A stretch of DNA of 64,000 nt from positions 16,758,001 through 16,822,000 of the forward strand of contig CM055613.1 in assembly GCA_029379385.1 (NCBI GenBank). Direction: 5' to 3'. This document shows, in pieces, positions 9,334 through 21,082 of the stretch. The notes beneath the pieces are model-generated. The model was not told the origin of the DNA. It was given only the letters and a program-made list of their open reading frames with translations, and did no database searches. The DNA is from Quillaja saponaria. Taxonomy: Eukaryota > Streptophyta > Magnoliopsida > Fabales > Quillajaceae. Position numbers and translations under genes: made by a program. Every line of letters starts with the position of its first letter. Positions within the stretch are counted from its first letter, which is position 1.

Positions 9334-12077
9334 CTACATAATGTCATCAAGATCGTCATCATTGTTGCCATCCTCATGAAGAATCTCCTCGCCATCTCCA
9401 TGACCACCTACATCACCATCTACACCGCTAGAAGATACATCCTGTTAGAAAGAAAAGTGAATAACTAACAAAAAAATTTGAAAATATAAAAGAAATGATC
9501 TAGATAAATATATAAACTTAGGTATGTCAATCTGAAACAAGCTATTCTTTAAATCAGAAGCATAAACATTTGCGGAAAATCATAACCTATCATGTTTTTG
9601 TGACTTTCACACTAGCACGCCCAAAACTAACCAATTTAAACAACAAACCCAAGCATTTGCATAAAATCTTAACTGTGAACCAAAATTGGATGCCACTTGT
9701 TCTTACAAATCTTATTCAATGGCATGAATGTGTTAGAATTCTTAGCTCATTGTTTGAACATATTTTGGTCACTATTGCCCTTTACACCTAAAACTAAATT
9801 TATTTTAATTCACAAACTCAAATATTTGCATAAAATCTTAACCGTGGATACGAATTCGATACATTTTGTTCTTATAAGTCTTATTCAATGTCATGAATGT
9901 GGTGGAATACATGACTCTTTGTTTGAACATGTTTTAGTTACTTTAACACTTCACACCTAAAACTAGCTAAGTTTAAGTCACAAACCCAAGCATTTGCATA
10001 AACTTCTAACTATGCATTTGAATTAGATGCCATTTGTTCTTACAAATCCTATTTAATGGCATTAACATGTTGAAATTCTCGTGTCGTCATTTGAACATAT
10101 TTTGGTCACTATTGCTTTTCACAACTAAAAGTAGCTAAGTTAAAGTCAAAAACTTAAAACATTTGCATGAAATTCTAACTGTGCATCCGAATTGGATCCC
10201 ATTTGTTTCTACAAATTTTATTTAATGCTCTCTAATTATCTTGCTATCTAAAAACTTTAGATTGCATATTTAAATAGAGATAGTTACTTACCTGAAGTCC
10301 TCCAAGGATGGAAGGGTCTAAACCTAACTTATCCATCATGACTTTCATGATATTACTCATTTCATCAGTTTTCCTTTTCTGGTACTCTAGTTGTTGCTCT
10401 AGTGTGTGAATCCGCTCAGCTGATGCAACATCTGGTTGCGATGTTGCGGTAGATCGTAATGAGGAACGAGATGAATTGATCTTATCTCCAAATAAGGCTC
10501 TTGCAGCACCAGGTGTTCCACATCCGTAGACTTTCCCCCCTTTTTGTACTCCTCCTGTCACCTTTAACCAAATGTCTGGATCAAATGAGGGATGAGCATC
10601 ACTATCTTCTCCATATTTCTCAGAAACTTCGCGTATGTATTCTTCCTACAATCCCAATAAATATTAGTTATAGATTCATTTGCATAGATATATATGTACA
10701 CACACACACATACATAAATATAAAAATCTTAGTGAATATTTGTAAAACTAACAGAAATCATCTGCGACTTTGGGTTGTCAAATTGTCCAGTCTTTTTTCT
10801 CTTATGGATGCGGTGGAAAACTTCTAGAAGAGACGGATCATTGCCTGTTTCTTTTTTCTACAAAACAATTTGAAAGTTATAAAGGAATAAAATTTGATAT
10901 TTAACATTTTCATATTAAATTCTAATAATACCAATTTCTCCTTATGTTGCAGCACCGAGATTGATCCTCCAGCATGTCTAACAATTGATTCCTCTCCTAA
11001 TCCTCGGTTTTGTGTTCCTATTTTGGAACGTTTCTTCCATTGTTCACTACTCCAAATCTGAAGCAGCCCTCGCCAATTTTCTACGGTCATCCAATCAGGC
11101 ATCCAACCTTCACACTTGCTGATGTCCTCGGTTTTACACATTATCTTTGCCTTGGCTCGTGCATCTCTTAACACATCCCTATATCGTCGACCTGCAATCT
11201 TCTCAAACACAATCTTACCATCTTTCTCCTCTTGCTCTGTGTTAAACCTATAATGAGCCTGAAATATCACAAGAAATTAATGCATTAACTTTTCCATTCA
11301 ATATAAAAATGATACACTTATCACTAAATGTTTAAATTACCAGAAATTGTCGATAACATAAGTCTCTTGCTATTCTAGGATACTGAGACCAAACTGGGAT
11401 CGGTCCTGGCATATGAGCTTCAATGATTGATTTAATAGTCCTCACAGTGTCAGGATTGTCAAATTCACTTTACATAAATAATAACAATAAAAGTTAGCAT
11501 ACTTTAGTATATATAAAAAAGTAATAACAATATAAATAAGTAATTAATACCTATCAGTACGAATTCTAATCAAAGGTCTATCAGCAGGGTTTATAGGAGG
11601 GGGATCTAGGTGTGCATATCCTCTAGTTACAAGTGGCTCAATGACAGGAGCCCTAGATGTAGACAAATCTCCAAATGTGCCTAGTGGTGAGTTGTGGCCA
11701 GATGATTCCATTATATGTCCAACATCACGGTCACCTACATTATTCAACAATAGGTCTAAATTAATTAGTTCAATGATTATAAGGGGTAAATTTTAATTTA
11801 AATACAAACTAAATATAAAGAAATACCTGGTGAAGATGGAATATCGGCATGGGTTGACTGAGATGATCTAGGTAAGGTAGATCCCACTTGAGCTTGAAGA
11901 TCTAGGTAAGGCAGAACCTGCCTGAGATGATGATCTAGGTAAGGCAAAACCCTCTTGAGATGATGAAGGTATGGCACGGCTAGACTGAGATGATTTGCAT
12001 GTGGTTCGGCTTGTTTGATTCATACTAGGAGGATCCCGAGATGCATTTGACCCAGATCCATGAATACTACAAACCAT
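9334..12077 (-). CDS. CACTA accessory protein, Transposase_24 (Ptta/En/Spm) family
   Basis: Second gene of the CACTA element. Exons inferred from GT-AG sites with matching phases: 12077-11827, 11734-11551, 11467-11341, 11258-10932, 10857-10753, 10645-10292, 9441-9334. Central exons hold the family block: GWMPDWMTVENWRGLLQIW, then QNRGLGEESIVRHAGGSIS, then TGNDPSLLEVFHRIHKRK, and a later DPDIWLKVTGGVQKGGKVYG. A short coiled-coil-like segment follows (HTLEQQLEYQKRKTDEM) and the protein ends in an acidic tail (DDDLDDIM). Proteins of this type accompany the TNP2 transposase and, as in TNPA of En/Spm, are thought to bind subterminal repeats and bring the ends together. It lies about 125 bp downstream of the TNP2 stop, on the same strand. 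Odd point: the serine-rich first exon (near-repeats of LPRSSSQ) is one base out of frame with exon 2 unless an alternative donor near 11895 or another start is used; it meets TAG near 11868. The family call is firm; exon 1 and integrity are uncertain. Confidence 0.75.
9590..10235. repeat. About 169-bp tandem repeat in the last intron of the CACTA accessory gene
   Basis: The word ATTTGCAT recurs at 9655, 9824, 9992 and 10161, each followed by a diverged copy of the same sequence (ATGCCATTTGTTCTTACAAATC, then GAACATATTTTGGTCACTAT), giving roughly 3.8 units of 168-170 bp. The array sits wholly between the donor at 10291 and the acceptor at 9442. The two ORFs covering it (9570-9791 and 9697-9960) exist because the units are homologous, not because they code. 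Confidence 0.8.
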
Positions 12078-12201
12078 GATCTTGTAACAATTCCAATAAC
12101 AAGTCAAAAAATAATAAATATTTAAATCTATAAATATCAAACATTATTAATAAGTAATAACAACTATGTAATCTTTATAAACAAATCACATACAATTTTG
12201 A

Positions 12202-15200
12202 TTAATCATCTTGCATATTATTGTCAGAATCATATTCAAAACCAACTTCTTCGCCATCCATTTCTAATTCATCATTATCCTCTTCATCATCATCTTCATT
12301 TTCAAGAATATCATCATATTCTTCTTCAATTATGTCATCATCAACAACAAATCTAGCTTCATTTATTTCATTAGGATCCACTTCTTCACTTGGATCATCA
12401 CGTACAAGAACTCCAGGTGCATCCAAATCTAGGCCCACAGTAACTGGAACCGGTACATTCAATTCAACTTCTTGAAATATATCATCATCTAAAGGTTGCA
12501 CATCATCACTTGGTGTGTCACTGGACTGAAAATTAAAATTGTTCCTGGCCGCCATGTTACAAACTGCCCACCAATCATTTCTTTTTTTACTTGGATAGCT
12601 AGCATAATAAACTTGGTGAGCTTGAGCAGCTAATATGAAAGGCTCATATGAGGCAAGTCTTGACTTATGATTGATATCTACTAGACCATGCAAGGAATCT
12701 ATTTTCATCCCTCTATAAGAATCATACCAATCACACTGAAAGAGCACAATTCTATTATTTCCAAAATATTGCATCTCTATTATGTCAGTTAGCATACCAT
12801 AGAAATCTCGCTCATCAACGCCATAACAACTCCCTTTCACACGAACGCCACTATTCATAGACTTTTTGTCATCTCCATATGAAAGCGTGTGAAACTTGAA
12901 CCCATTAACAAAGTAGCCATTAAAACACCTCACTTGCCTCATTGGTGGGAAAGCAATATCCACAATATGTGGATCAGTGATCTTATCATCAAGTGCCTAT
13001 ATGATAAACTAAACTTAATAATTGTATGAACTAAATGTATAGTTGTTTATGCCTAACAATAGAAATAAATAAATAAATAAAATAATAATAATAAAAAAAA
13101 ACTAACCTGTTGTTGAAGCCAATCTGCAAATTTAGACTCAACTAATTTTTGAATTAGGTTCTCAGAATAATTTGGATTATCATTCGATAGTATTTTACGA
13201 AACTCACTATATTTCATATTGAGAGTGTAAGTCACTATTGAAATGTAAGTGTTGCATACAAAAAATTTAATGTGAGATAGCCTGACTTACCTTACATATG
13301 ACTCAATCTCTATTGTATTCAGCAAAACATAAATCTTTGCTGCTTGTAACTGAATATCAGTAAGCGGTCTTGTTTTATGAAAACCAAATGCACGACCAGA
13401 TTGACAAAAAACTGAAAGGCGCCCATTACAATCCATATTTCCACCATCATCTTTACGAGGCACACGATTTAACTTTGTTGGAACGTTTGACTCAAAATAC
13501 ATTGCACAAAAATTGGAAATTTCTTCTAAGCAATAGGCCTCACATATAAAACCTTCAACGCAAGCCTTGTTTCTGGCCTTTTTCTTTAAATTAAACATCA
13601 TCCTACAAACAATATTTTTAATTAGGAAATGAATATACTTTAAAAGTACAAATACGATTAGTTTAAGACCAATATAATAACCTTTCAAATGAATACATTC
13701 CAACGATAATGCACAGGTCCACCCACTTTTGCTTCATAAGGTATGTGCACAATCAAATGTTCCATTGAGTCAAAAAAACCCATTATTAATATTTTCTCCA
13801 ACTTGCATAAAGTGACAACAATATTTTTCTCAAGCATCTTCATATGCTCCACACACAATTCTTTCATACATAAATCTCTGAAAAAATTACTAAGCTCAGT
13901 AAATGCTTCCCATATACCTTTCGGTAAGTAATCGCGAAATGCAATCGGGATTAGTCTTTGCATGAACACGTGACAATCATGGCTTTTCATACCAGACAAC
14001 TTGGATTCATCCATGTCCACACAACGACCTAAATTTGAAGCATACCCGTCAGGAAGCCTTAAGCCTTTTATCCATTGACACACTTCCTTCACTTGAGGTT
14101 TAGACAAGCTGTAAGAAGCTTTTGGCATAACAAGTTTCCCATTAACATTAGTCAACTCCAACTCGGGACGCTTACAAAATAATTGCAAATCCATCCTCCC
14201 ATTTGGATTGTCCTTGGTTTTACCTTTCATATTCATCACTGTATTGAATACATTATCAAAAACATTCTTCTCAATATGCATTACATCAAGATTGTGTCGA
14301 ATAAGATTAGTTGACCAATAAGGCAATTCCCAAAATATACTTATTTTTGCCCAATTATGTTGTTTCCCAAATCCTGAAATTATTTGTTTACCGAATGCAT
14401 TTCCAAAAGTTATCTGATTAAGTCTTCTGAGACGATCCCAAACTTCTTCCCCACACAACCGTGGTGGAGGCAAAGCTTTCTCTGTTGTGTTCTTTTTGAA
14501 TTTATCTTTTTGCTTTCTGAAAGGATGATCAATAGGTAAGAATTGTCGATGACAATCAAACCAGCACTGTTTATGACTATAAGGAAGACGAAAAGACTTT
14601 GTTTGTTCCATGCAATATGGACAAGCCAAATTTCCATGTGTACTCCAACCTGATAGCATTCCATAAGCAGGAAAGTCACTAATGGTCCACATAAGTGCAG
14701 CTCTCATTATAAAATTTTCACCCCTGTATGCATCATAAGTGTTAACTCCCACATTCCACAACTTCTTCAAGTCATCAATAAGAGGTCTCAAGTAGATATC
14801 TAAATTTTGCTTTGGAGACTTAGGACCAGGAATGACCAATGTCAAGAATAAATATTGCTCTTTCATGCACATGTTAGGAGGCAAGTTGTAAGGAGTAACA
14901 AAAACGGGCCATATAGAATGACCATTTGATGAATGACCGAATGGGCAAAACCCATCGGTGGCAAGACCCAATCTAATATTTCTTGGTTCGTCTGAGAATG
15001 ATGGATAGTTGTCATCAAAGTGTTTCCATGCTTCTCCATCACTTGGGTGAATCATTATACCATTAGCACGTCTCTGATCATGCCAAGTCATATGTTGAGC
15101 AGTGTTCTTTGACATAAAGAGCCTTTGGAGCCTAGGTGCAAGTGAAAAGTGACGCAAAATTTTGTAAGGTACATCAATCTTACTTGATCGAGTCTTGGGT

Positions 15201-15958
15201 TGATATCTCGAATGCCCACATATACGACATTCTCGCAACTTCTTATCCTCTTCGCCATAGTAAAGCATACAATCATTGGGACATACATGTATCTTCTCAT
15301 ATCCAAGTCCTAATTTCTTGACCAATTGCTTAGATCGGTAAAAATTTTCAGGTAATTTTTCATCTTTAGGCAACATACCTTTAATAATTGAAATAAGTCG
15401 GTCATACAAGCTCTCACTCATATTAAACTCTGATTTACAGTTTAATAGTTGTGTTACTGCCGATAACCGACTATGCCAGTCACAACCTTCCCATAATGGC
15501 TCATCAGCATTTTTCAACAAGTCATAAAAATTTTGGGCATCACAATTCGGGTCCTCGCGAATCCGACTCTCATCGTCCCAATTAAAATCTGGACCAGCAG
15601 CATCCAAAACCATATCAACGTATGGATTGCTTGAATTACCAACATCAACATCTCGGTTATTTGAACTTTCTCTTAACCAAGCCTCGGCCTCCCCATGTAA
15701 GGTCCACCACTTGTAGGTTTTTACAAAACCCTTCTTATACAAGTCAATGGCTACTTCATCTCGAAGCTTCCACTTTTTGTTCTTACAAACTCGACAAGGA
15801 CATCGAATTGTATTTCCTTTCATAATCCTTGGATGACTATAAGCAAAATCAAGAAACTTCTCAACATTAGACATAAACTCATTTGTAGGCATTTGGTTTT
15901 CAATTCTACGTTCCATCCAACTACGATCACCCTCAAACCAACTACAGTCTTCATCCAT
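12202..15958 (-). CDS. CACTA TNP2-type transposase (frameshifted)
   Basis: The catalytic transposase of the element. Exons: 15958-13682, 13602-13291, 13206-13107, 12996-12202. Residues 1-95 form the transposase-associated domain (DRSWMERRI, FLDFA, IRCPCRVCKN, WWTLHGE). A Cys cluster (CPNDC...CRICG) lies at about 226-248. The Transposase_21 core follows: LGLATDGFCPFG at about 330-340, VIPGPKSP at about 375, LDIYLRPLIDDLKKLW, GWSTHGNLACPYC, and HNLDVMHIEKNVFDNV at about 555. Then come a DUF4218 region (HIPYEAKVGGPVHYRW, continuing in exon 2 as KKKARNKACVEGFICEAY) and, in the last exon, DUF4216 (VRCFNGYFVNGFKFHTL ... FQCDWYD), ending in a long acidic tail. The start ATG opens the transposase-associated domain. 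Defect: at about 13698-13699, one extra A after YRW shifts the frame and gives a stop four codons later, just before the exon 1 donor. Without that base the family pattern WMYxFER is restored and the splice phase to exon 2 matches. As it stands the protein lacks its C-terminal third, so the copy is probably not autonomous. Confidence 0.9.
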
Positions 15959-17749
15959 ATTGGCAAAAATTCTTCACCACAATAATTAGCACAATTAGAT
16001 TAAAACATTGAGTAATTAATAATGCAAAAATAATTAAGGAAATTTAATTGAAAGACATGCACTTTCAGCTATTTTTGTTAATAATATATTATATCAATAT
16101 ATTCCCTTAAAAACACTTCTAGAATCTCACAAATAATTCAATTTCATTTATAACTCATTTAATAATAGAAATGTGTATGATATTTATGAGAAAAAAAATA
16201 AAATATTTGGAAGTTGCATAACTTTAGGCTTAATAAAACTTACCATGAAGCAAAAAAAATGACAATGATACACAAGACCGTGGTGTATGCAAGCTAGGAT
16301 GCAACATAGAAAAAGTCATAATAGTGAAGCAATTAATGAGATTGATAGAGAAATCTATATGTCCTTATTATTGTTACCCACTTTTATACTCCACAGACTC
16401 ATTTTTTAAAGTTCCATATTATGTCAAATTGAATGAATTGGTGCATGTTTACATGTGACTTAATGAGAGAGAAACATAAACTCCTCTCAAAATGGACCAC
16501 TCTGTTTCATGGATTTTAGGGCATCAAACCATAGGAGGTTTTTGCTTAAATCCTCAAAAAGACAAACAATGAAACATTTAATATGCATAACCAGTATTGC
16601 TTTGGCTATCATCACCCATGCTACATTTTAGGACCCACTCACGTGCATGTACAAAAATGAATATCTATTTTAGCTTCAATTTAAGATAGTTATGTTATTT
16701 CAATTTCAATTTAAGATAGTCATCTCCATATTCAGTTTAAATGAATATCTATTTCATGTACATTAGCTGCAAACCACATGTACCCACTAAAAATAAAGTT
16801 GTAATTAAAAAAAAAAAATAAAGACAATTTGTATATAACTTATTAAATAAACAAGCAACCAAGCAATGGTCTAGTTTCCAATTACGTTATATTGGTCATC
16901 TATGATATCTTATGTCTTTTTCAAAATGATTTTCTAGTATGGTGCAGGGAGATATCTATGACAATGAATGATGGAAGTTGTATTTACAAATACCCACTTG
17001 GAAAGCAAGCCATGATTGGCCATAACTATACATGCCATATATGCCACACATAATTAAATATTCAAATTTCAATCACAACTCAAATACAAACTGAAATACA
17101 GTCAAAGTTAAAGAAATCAAATTGTGATAGTCATATATGGACCACATGAAGAGTGTTCCACAAACTTTCTTCAATGTCAGTTAAAGGTGTATCTAAAGTA
17201 AGATAAAAAAGACAAAACAAAGCTTTAAGTGGGGAAAGACTAGAACTCACATAAATTTTCTGTTTGCTTTAATTTCCAACGCCTTGCTTTCTTCTTTTCA
17301 CTGCAAAGTCATGAGAACACACGCAAGGGTCCTTTCTTCTTGAACCCACAGCATGTGTACGTACTAACCAAAGCCTTTCTTTCTTCTTTTCACAGCAAAG
17401 TCTTCTAGTTCATGATCAAGAACATGCAAGGGTCCTAACCCATAGCCTATACCATCCTAAAGCCTGTACCATTCAAGTTGTTTGCAATATTCATTTATTC
17501 AATTCCACAAAATACTTAATAAAACAATACAATCAACTCCCATTGAAAAGAAAAGCAAGGAGATCAATTTCAGACCAAGAAAAATTATACAAAAAAAAAA
17601 AACAAAAAGTGAAATCATTCTTCAAAGATTGTGAAGCAAACCTATAATTTGATTTCCCTTTGATGTCTTGAATGTTCACAGAGGCAGCTGCTTGTTGAAG
17701 TAAATCTGCCTCTCTTGTATCTTTCAGATCTGAGATTGGGGAACGCCTA
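15959..17749. other. CACTA non-coding region upstream of the transposase
   Basis: AT-rich DNA between the transposase start and the GC-rich island. No ORF over 60 codons. It presumably contains 5' UTR and intron of the leftward transcript; I see no unambiguous exon. A 35-bp near-repeat (GCAAAGTC...CATGCAAGGGTCCT) occurs around 17300-17335 and 17395-17432. Confidence 0.5.
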
Positions 17750-18180
17750 ACTACAAAGGAGGAGGAAGGAGGGAGGAAGACACCATCTGCAGGTGCTTCA
17801 CTACTTCAGAAGGAGGGAGGAAGACCCGAAGAGGAAGGAAGACGCAAAGGAGGGAGGAAGATGCAGAGGAAGACGCGAAGGAGGGAGGAAGACGCGCGCG
17901 GAGCAGGGACGCCGAGCAGAGACGCCGAGCAGGGATGCCGACCAGGGATGCCGAGCAGGGACGCCGAGCAGGGACGCCGAGCAGGGACGCAGAGCAGGGA
18001 CGCCGAGCAGGGACAGAGCAAGGACGAGGAACAGGGAGGAACGCGAAGGAGGAAGGAAGACAAGGAGGAAGACGCGAATGAGGGAGGAAGACGCGGATGA
18101 GGGAGGAAGAAGAGGAGCAGGGACGCGGAGGAGGGAGGAACGAGTAGCAGGGAGGCAGACCGAAGAAGAAAAGATGAAGT
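17750..18180. promoter_or_regulatory. GC-rich island of 15-17-bp tandem repeats inside the CACTA element
   Basis: A strand-biased (G+A on plus), CpG-rich block in otherwise AT-rich DNA. The core 17900-18015 is about eight units of GACGCCGAGCAGGGA. It is flanked by repeats built on GGAGGGAGGAAGACGCG. It lies about 0.9-1.3 kb inside the end from which both genes are read. In maize En/Spm a GC-rich downstream control region in the first exon is subject to methylation and controls the promoter; position and composition suggest a comparable role, but this is inference. The long ORFs on both strands here (17793-18185 plus, 17801-18205 minus) are low-complexity products of the repeat and I do not call them genes. 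Confidence 0.6.
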
Positions 18181-18424
18181 TCTGAAATTTTTTTTGTTTT
18201 TTCAATTTTGAAAAGCCAACCCAAAACTACTGATAGAAACAAAATAAAAAATATTGGTGATAAAAAACAAATACAAAATTTTGTTAATATGTTCTTTTTA
18301 AAATGTGTAAATAGACAAAAATAAAAACTAAAAAAATAAGCAAATATATTTTAAATTTTTTTTATAAATTTTGCAAGTTATTATTTAATTATAAATAAAA
18401 TTTTATAGTTTTTAATAGTATAAA

Positions 18425-18540
18425 AAAAATATTATTAACAATATTAAGAAAGTGATCTAATAATGAATCATCTTGCATATTTTTAATATTTGTGTTAAAT
18501 ATTATTAACAATACTAAGAAAGTGATCTAATTTTGTTTGA
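18425..18540. repeat. Short direct duplication within the CACTA right arm
   Basis: The run ATATTATTAACAATA(T/C)TAAG, followed by AAAGTGATCTAAT, occurs twice about 70 bp apart (near 18430 and 18500). No function apparent. Confidence 0.6.
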
Positions 18541-18589
18541 GGGAAAGGATAAGAAGGAAAAATTGAGGATTTAAGGTTCTGAAAATCAT

Positions 18590-19062
18590 CCACAAACCAT
18601 AGAGTTTGTGGGTAATCTATAACAAAATAATGAATATCTTTATTTCCTACAATTATAAGTTTACAGGTAAAAAAAAAAAATTTACCTACAAACAAAAGTT
18701 TGTGGTTATAAGCTAATTTTTTTTTACCTACAAGCAAGAGTTTGTAGGTAATACATAACAAAATTATGAGTTTTTATTTCCCACAAACTAAGGTCCGTGG
18801 GTAACAAGAAAAGAATTTACCGACAAACATAGGTTTGTGGGTGAAAGATAAAAAAATTTTACCCACAAACAAGTGTTTGTGGGTAAAATTTGCGGGAGTG
18901 AAAATTTAATTCCCGCCATAATACCGACAAACATACCGGACAAAATGTTGGTCGGTAAATTGATGATAACAAAATTTGGTGGGTTTGTGACTGGGTTTGT
19001 GGGTAATATAGTTAATACCCACAGACCTTTTTTTGTGGGAAATGGGTTTGTGGGAAAAAGTC
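18590..19062. repeat. CACTA subterminal repeat array, right
   Basis: Repeated GTTTGTGGGTAA-type motifs and their complements (CACAAACC at 18590, AGTTTGTGGGTAA at 18602, CCCACAAAC at 18780 and 18862, TTTGTGGGT at 18834 and 18876, and more up to 19050). The inner units are diverged (GTTTGTAGGTAA), the outer ones closer to consensus. It is the counterpart of the left array and a probable binding region for the accessory protein. Confidence 0.8.
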
Positions 19063-19077
19063 AATTTTCTTGTAGTG
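19050..19077 (-). repeat. CACTA terminal inverted repeat, right
   Basis: Ends TTTTCTTGTAGTG; the inverted partner of 8806-8833. Confidence 0.88.
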
Positions 19078-19080
19078 AAT
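19078..19080. repeat. CACTA target-site duplication, right (AAT)
   Basis: Matches AAT at 8803-8805. Confidence 0.85.
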
Positions 19081-21082
19081 GTTAATTATAAAATTAGAGA
19101 TTTTTTTGAATAAATGGAAGTAGTTAATTTTACTTTAAAAGATTTATTAAATTATTTAAGAGGAAGTAGAACAAAGATTGTTGATCTAAAATTTAGATCA
19201 TTACCAATTTATCAAAATTGCTTTCAAGGCCTATCATTTCTCTTTGTAAGAAATGTTTGATCGGACTTTACTTTTAACTTAAAATTTTTACGTTTCTGAT
19301 TACTATTGGTATAAAGTTGGATGCAATTGATATAAAATTTATTTTAGTGCTTTTAACATTAAGTTTTGAAGATATTAACATATAAGAACTAAACAACAAC
19401 AACAATAATAATAATAAAAAAAGATATTAAAAATATAATTATTAATGTTTCTTCTGGGTAAATATATTTAGAGGTAATTTGTACTATATGATATAAAAAA
19501 ATTTGGGATTAAACTTCTATTTTTCTTTTTGTCTCCTTTGCTACTAAATTTATGATTTTAATGGAATTTTGGAAGTGAGAAAAGGGAAAAGTATACTTCT
19601 GCTAACATTATTTTTCTTCCATTGTCTTTTGTAAATCTTATTAGCATTATTTAGTATTGGGTTATCCATGTTTGACAACATTATACAACATAAGGAAGAA
19701 TAATAAAAAATTTGTGACCAAGAATAAAGAAATGTGGGTAAGGAAAGACAAATTAATAGCATTAATATTGACATAGCATGATTAAAGCTCTTGGATAAAT
19801 TTAACAAGAGTAACTCAACTTGGATTTAATACTAGAAAATGAAACATGTTGAAAGTATGAGTAAATATACATACAAGATATGAAATCAAGTGTCCTACAA
19901 AAAATTAATTAAATTATTTAAAATGGATTTAGTTTCAAGAAACACATATAAATTGATATATATAAGTTTAATAATTAAATTGTTATGATTATAATGCTTA
20001 CGAACTAAGCATTAATTTAAATATGAATTTAAGCTCTAGATCCTACTGTGGGCCTGACACCATACATGAGTGCAAGAAGAAATGATGCATAAAATTTATA
20101 AACTGGTGAGTGGTTAATTGTTGCTTTGGAGGCTAGATTATTATGTGTAATTATATGTGTATTTCAATAAATGTGCAAGTGCAATGTTTTAGTGAGTTAT
20201 TTGAATTATGTTTGTTCGATATTGCTTGTCAAGGGCCAACAAACTGAAATTTTATGAGAAATAATTTTTAATTCGAAAGTGAAATCCAAGTGCACCTAGG
20301 ATGTTTTGATTTGAGATATTATGATTCTGATTAGTGTTTCAAAAATTTGAGTGCTGAGCCTCGATGGGATGAATTATGTACAGAGATTAATCTGTTGTGT
20401 GGTCTAGTAAACGCCAGATGGAAGGTGATACTGTTGTGCGGAGCTGGGTTACTCATTAGCTCTTTGTTAGTTTTGTATGCTGTGATTGCTCTGATTCATT
20501 TGTGATTCTATGAATTATATAAGTTGTGAATTTATGACAATTACAAATGGGTATGTGTATTTCGAATTACATCATGATGTCAATATATATGTATATACTT
20601 GTATTGAATGATGCTAGTACCCTTTAGGTACGATATTTTACTCACGGAGTCCGTAGGATTCATCCATCTCATGAATTTTTTTATAGTAGCAGGAGTCCAG
20701 TATACGGCGTTGTCGAGCTTATGAACTACCAACAGAGTATGACAAGGTATTTTCTAGGATCCCAGTCTTGAAGTTCAGGATGAAAGTTACAGTCACACTA
20801 GAATAGTAGGGGGTCTAATTTTGTATGATGTAATAATCTAAATATTTGTCTTCGTGTTATTGTGTGAAATCAGAAACACATGTGTTTGTATATTGAGGCA
20901 TGTTTTTATAAATTTTTAGTAAATTGTTATTTGTCTCAGAAAACAAACTTTTACAGTGAATTTTTGTTATAACTTTTTTTTTTTTTTTTTTTTGGTAATT
21001 GGGTCAGGAGTCGTGTTTATTACTTTGTTAGTAAGGGATGTGACATTCACTAGCTAGTCATGCCTCTATAAGGGATGTGACA
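19081..21082 (+). mobile_element. 3' long LTR, right portion (after the CACTA element)
   Basis: Continues the LTR begun at 7275. Family landmarks follow in order: GTGAGTGGTTAATTG near 20105, AAGGGCCAACAAA near 20230, CGATGGGATGAATTATG near 20360, GATGCTAGTACCCTTTAGGTACG near 20610, GGAGTCCGTAGGATTCATCC near 20645. The last 80 bp are altered: GGGATGTGACATTCAC occurs twice (21035-21050 and 21072-21087) where other copies have one terminus preceded by GGGTTACAGAGGTTTGG. A T run of about 22 bases lies at 20971-20993. Confidence 0.75.

Larger units (their letters stand above)
8806..19077 (-). mobile_element. Complete CACTA (En/Spm) DNA transposon, 10,272 bp
   Basis: The left end CACTACAAGAAAA and the right end TTTTCTTGTAGTG are inverted copies. 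Beyond these the TIR continues for about 28 bp with two mismatches (TGAC, then TTTTCCCACAAAC). A 3-bp AAT duplication flanks the element, and it interrupts a long LTR that rejoins cleanly across it, so the boundaries are exact and the element is younger than that LTR. Both ends carry arrays of subterminal TTTGTGGG repeats. Inside are two genes, both read leftward: a TNP2-type transposase (15958-12202) and a Transposase_24-type protein (12077-9334). The transcription start should therefore lie on the right side. Near there is a GC-rich tandem-repeat island at 17750-18180. Confidence 0.93.

Noticed and set aside
12221..12475. Ser-rich 84-residue ORF on plus
   Set aside because: Shadow of the acidic Asp/Glu tail of the transposase on the minus strand.
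17793..18205. Overlapping ORFs of 130-163 residues on both strands with Arg/Glu- or Ser/Pro-rich repeats
   Set aside because: They arise from the 15-17-bp purine-rich tandem repeat, are open in several frames at once, and show no domain.
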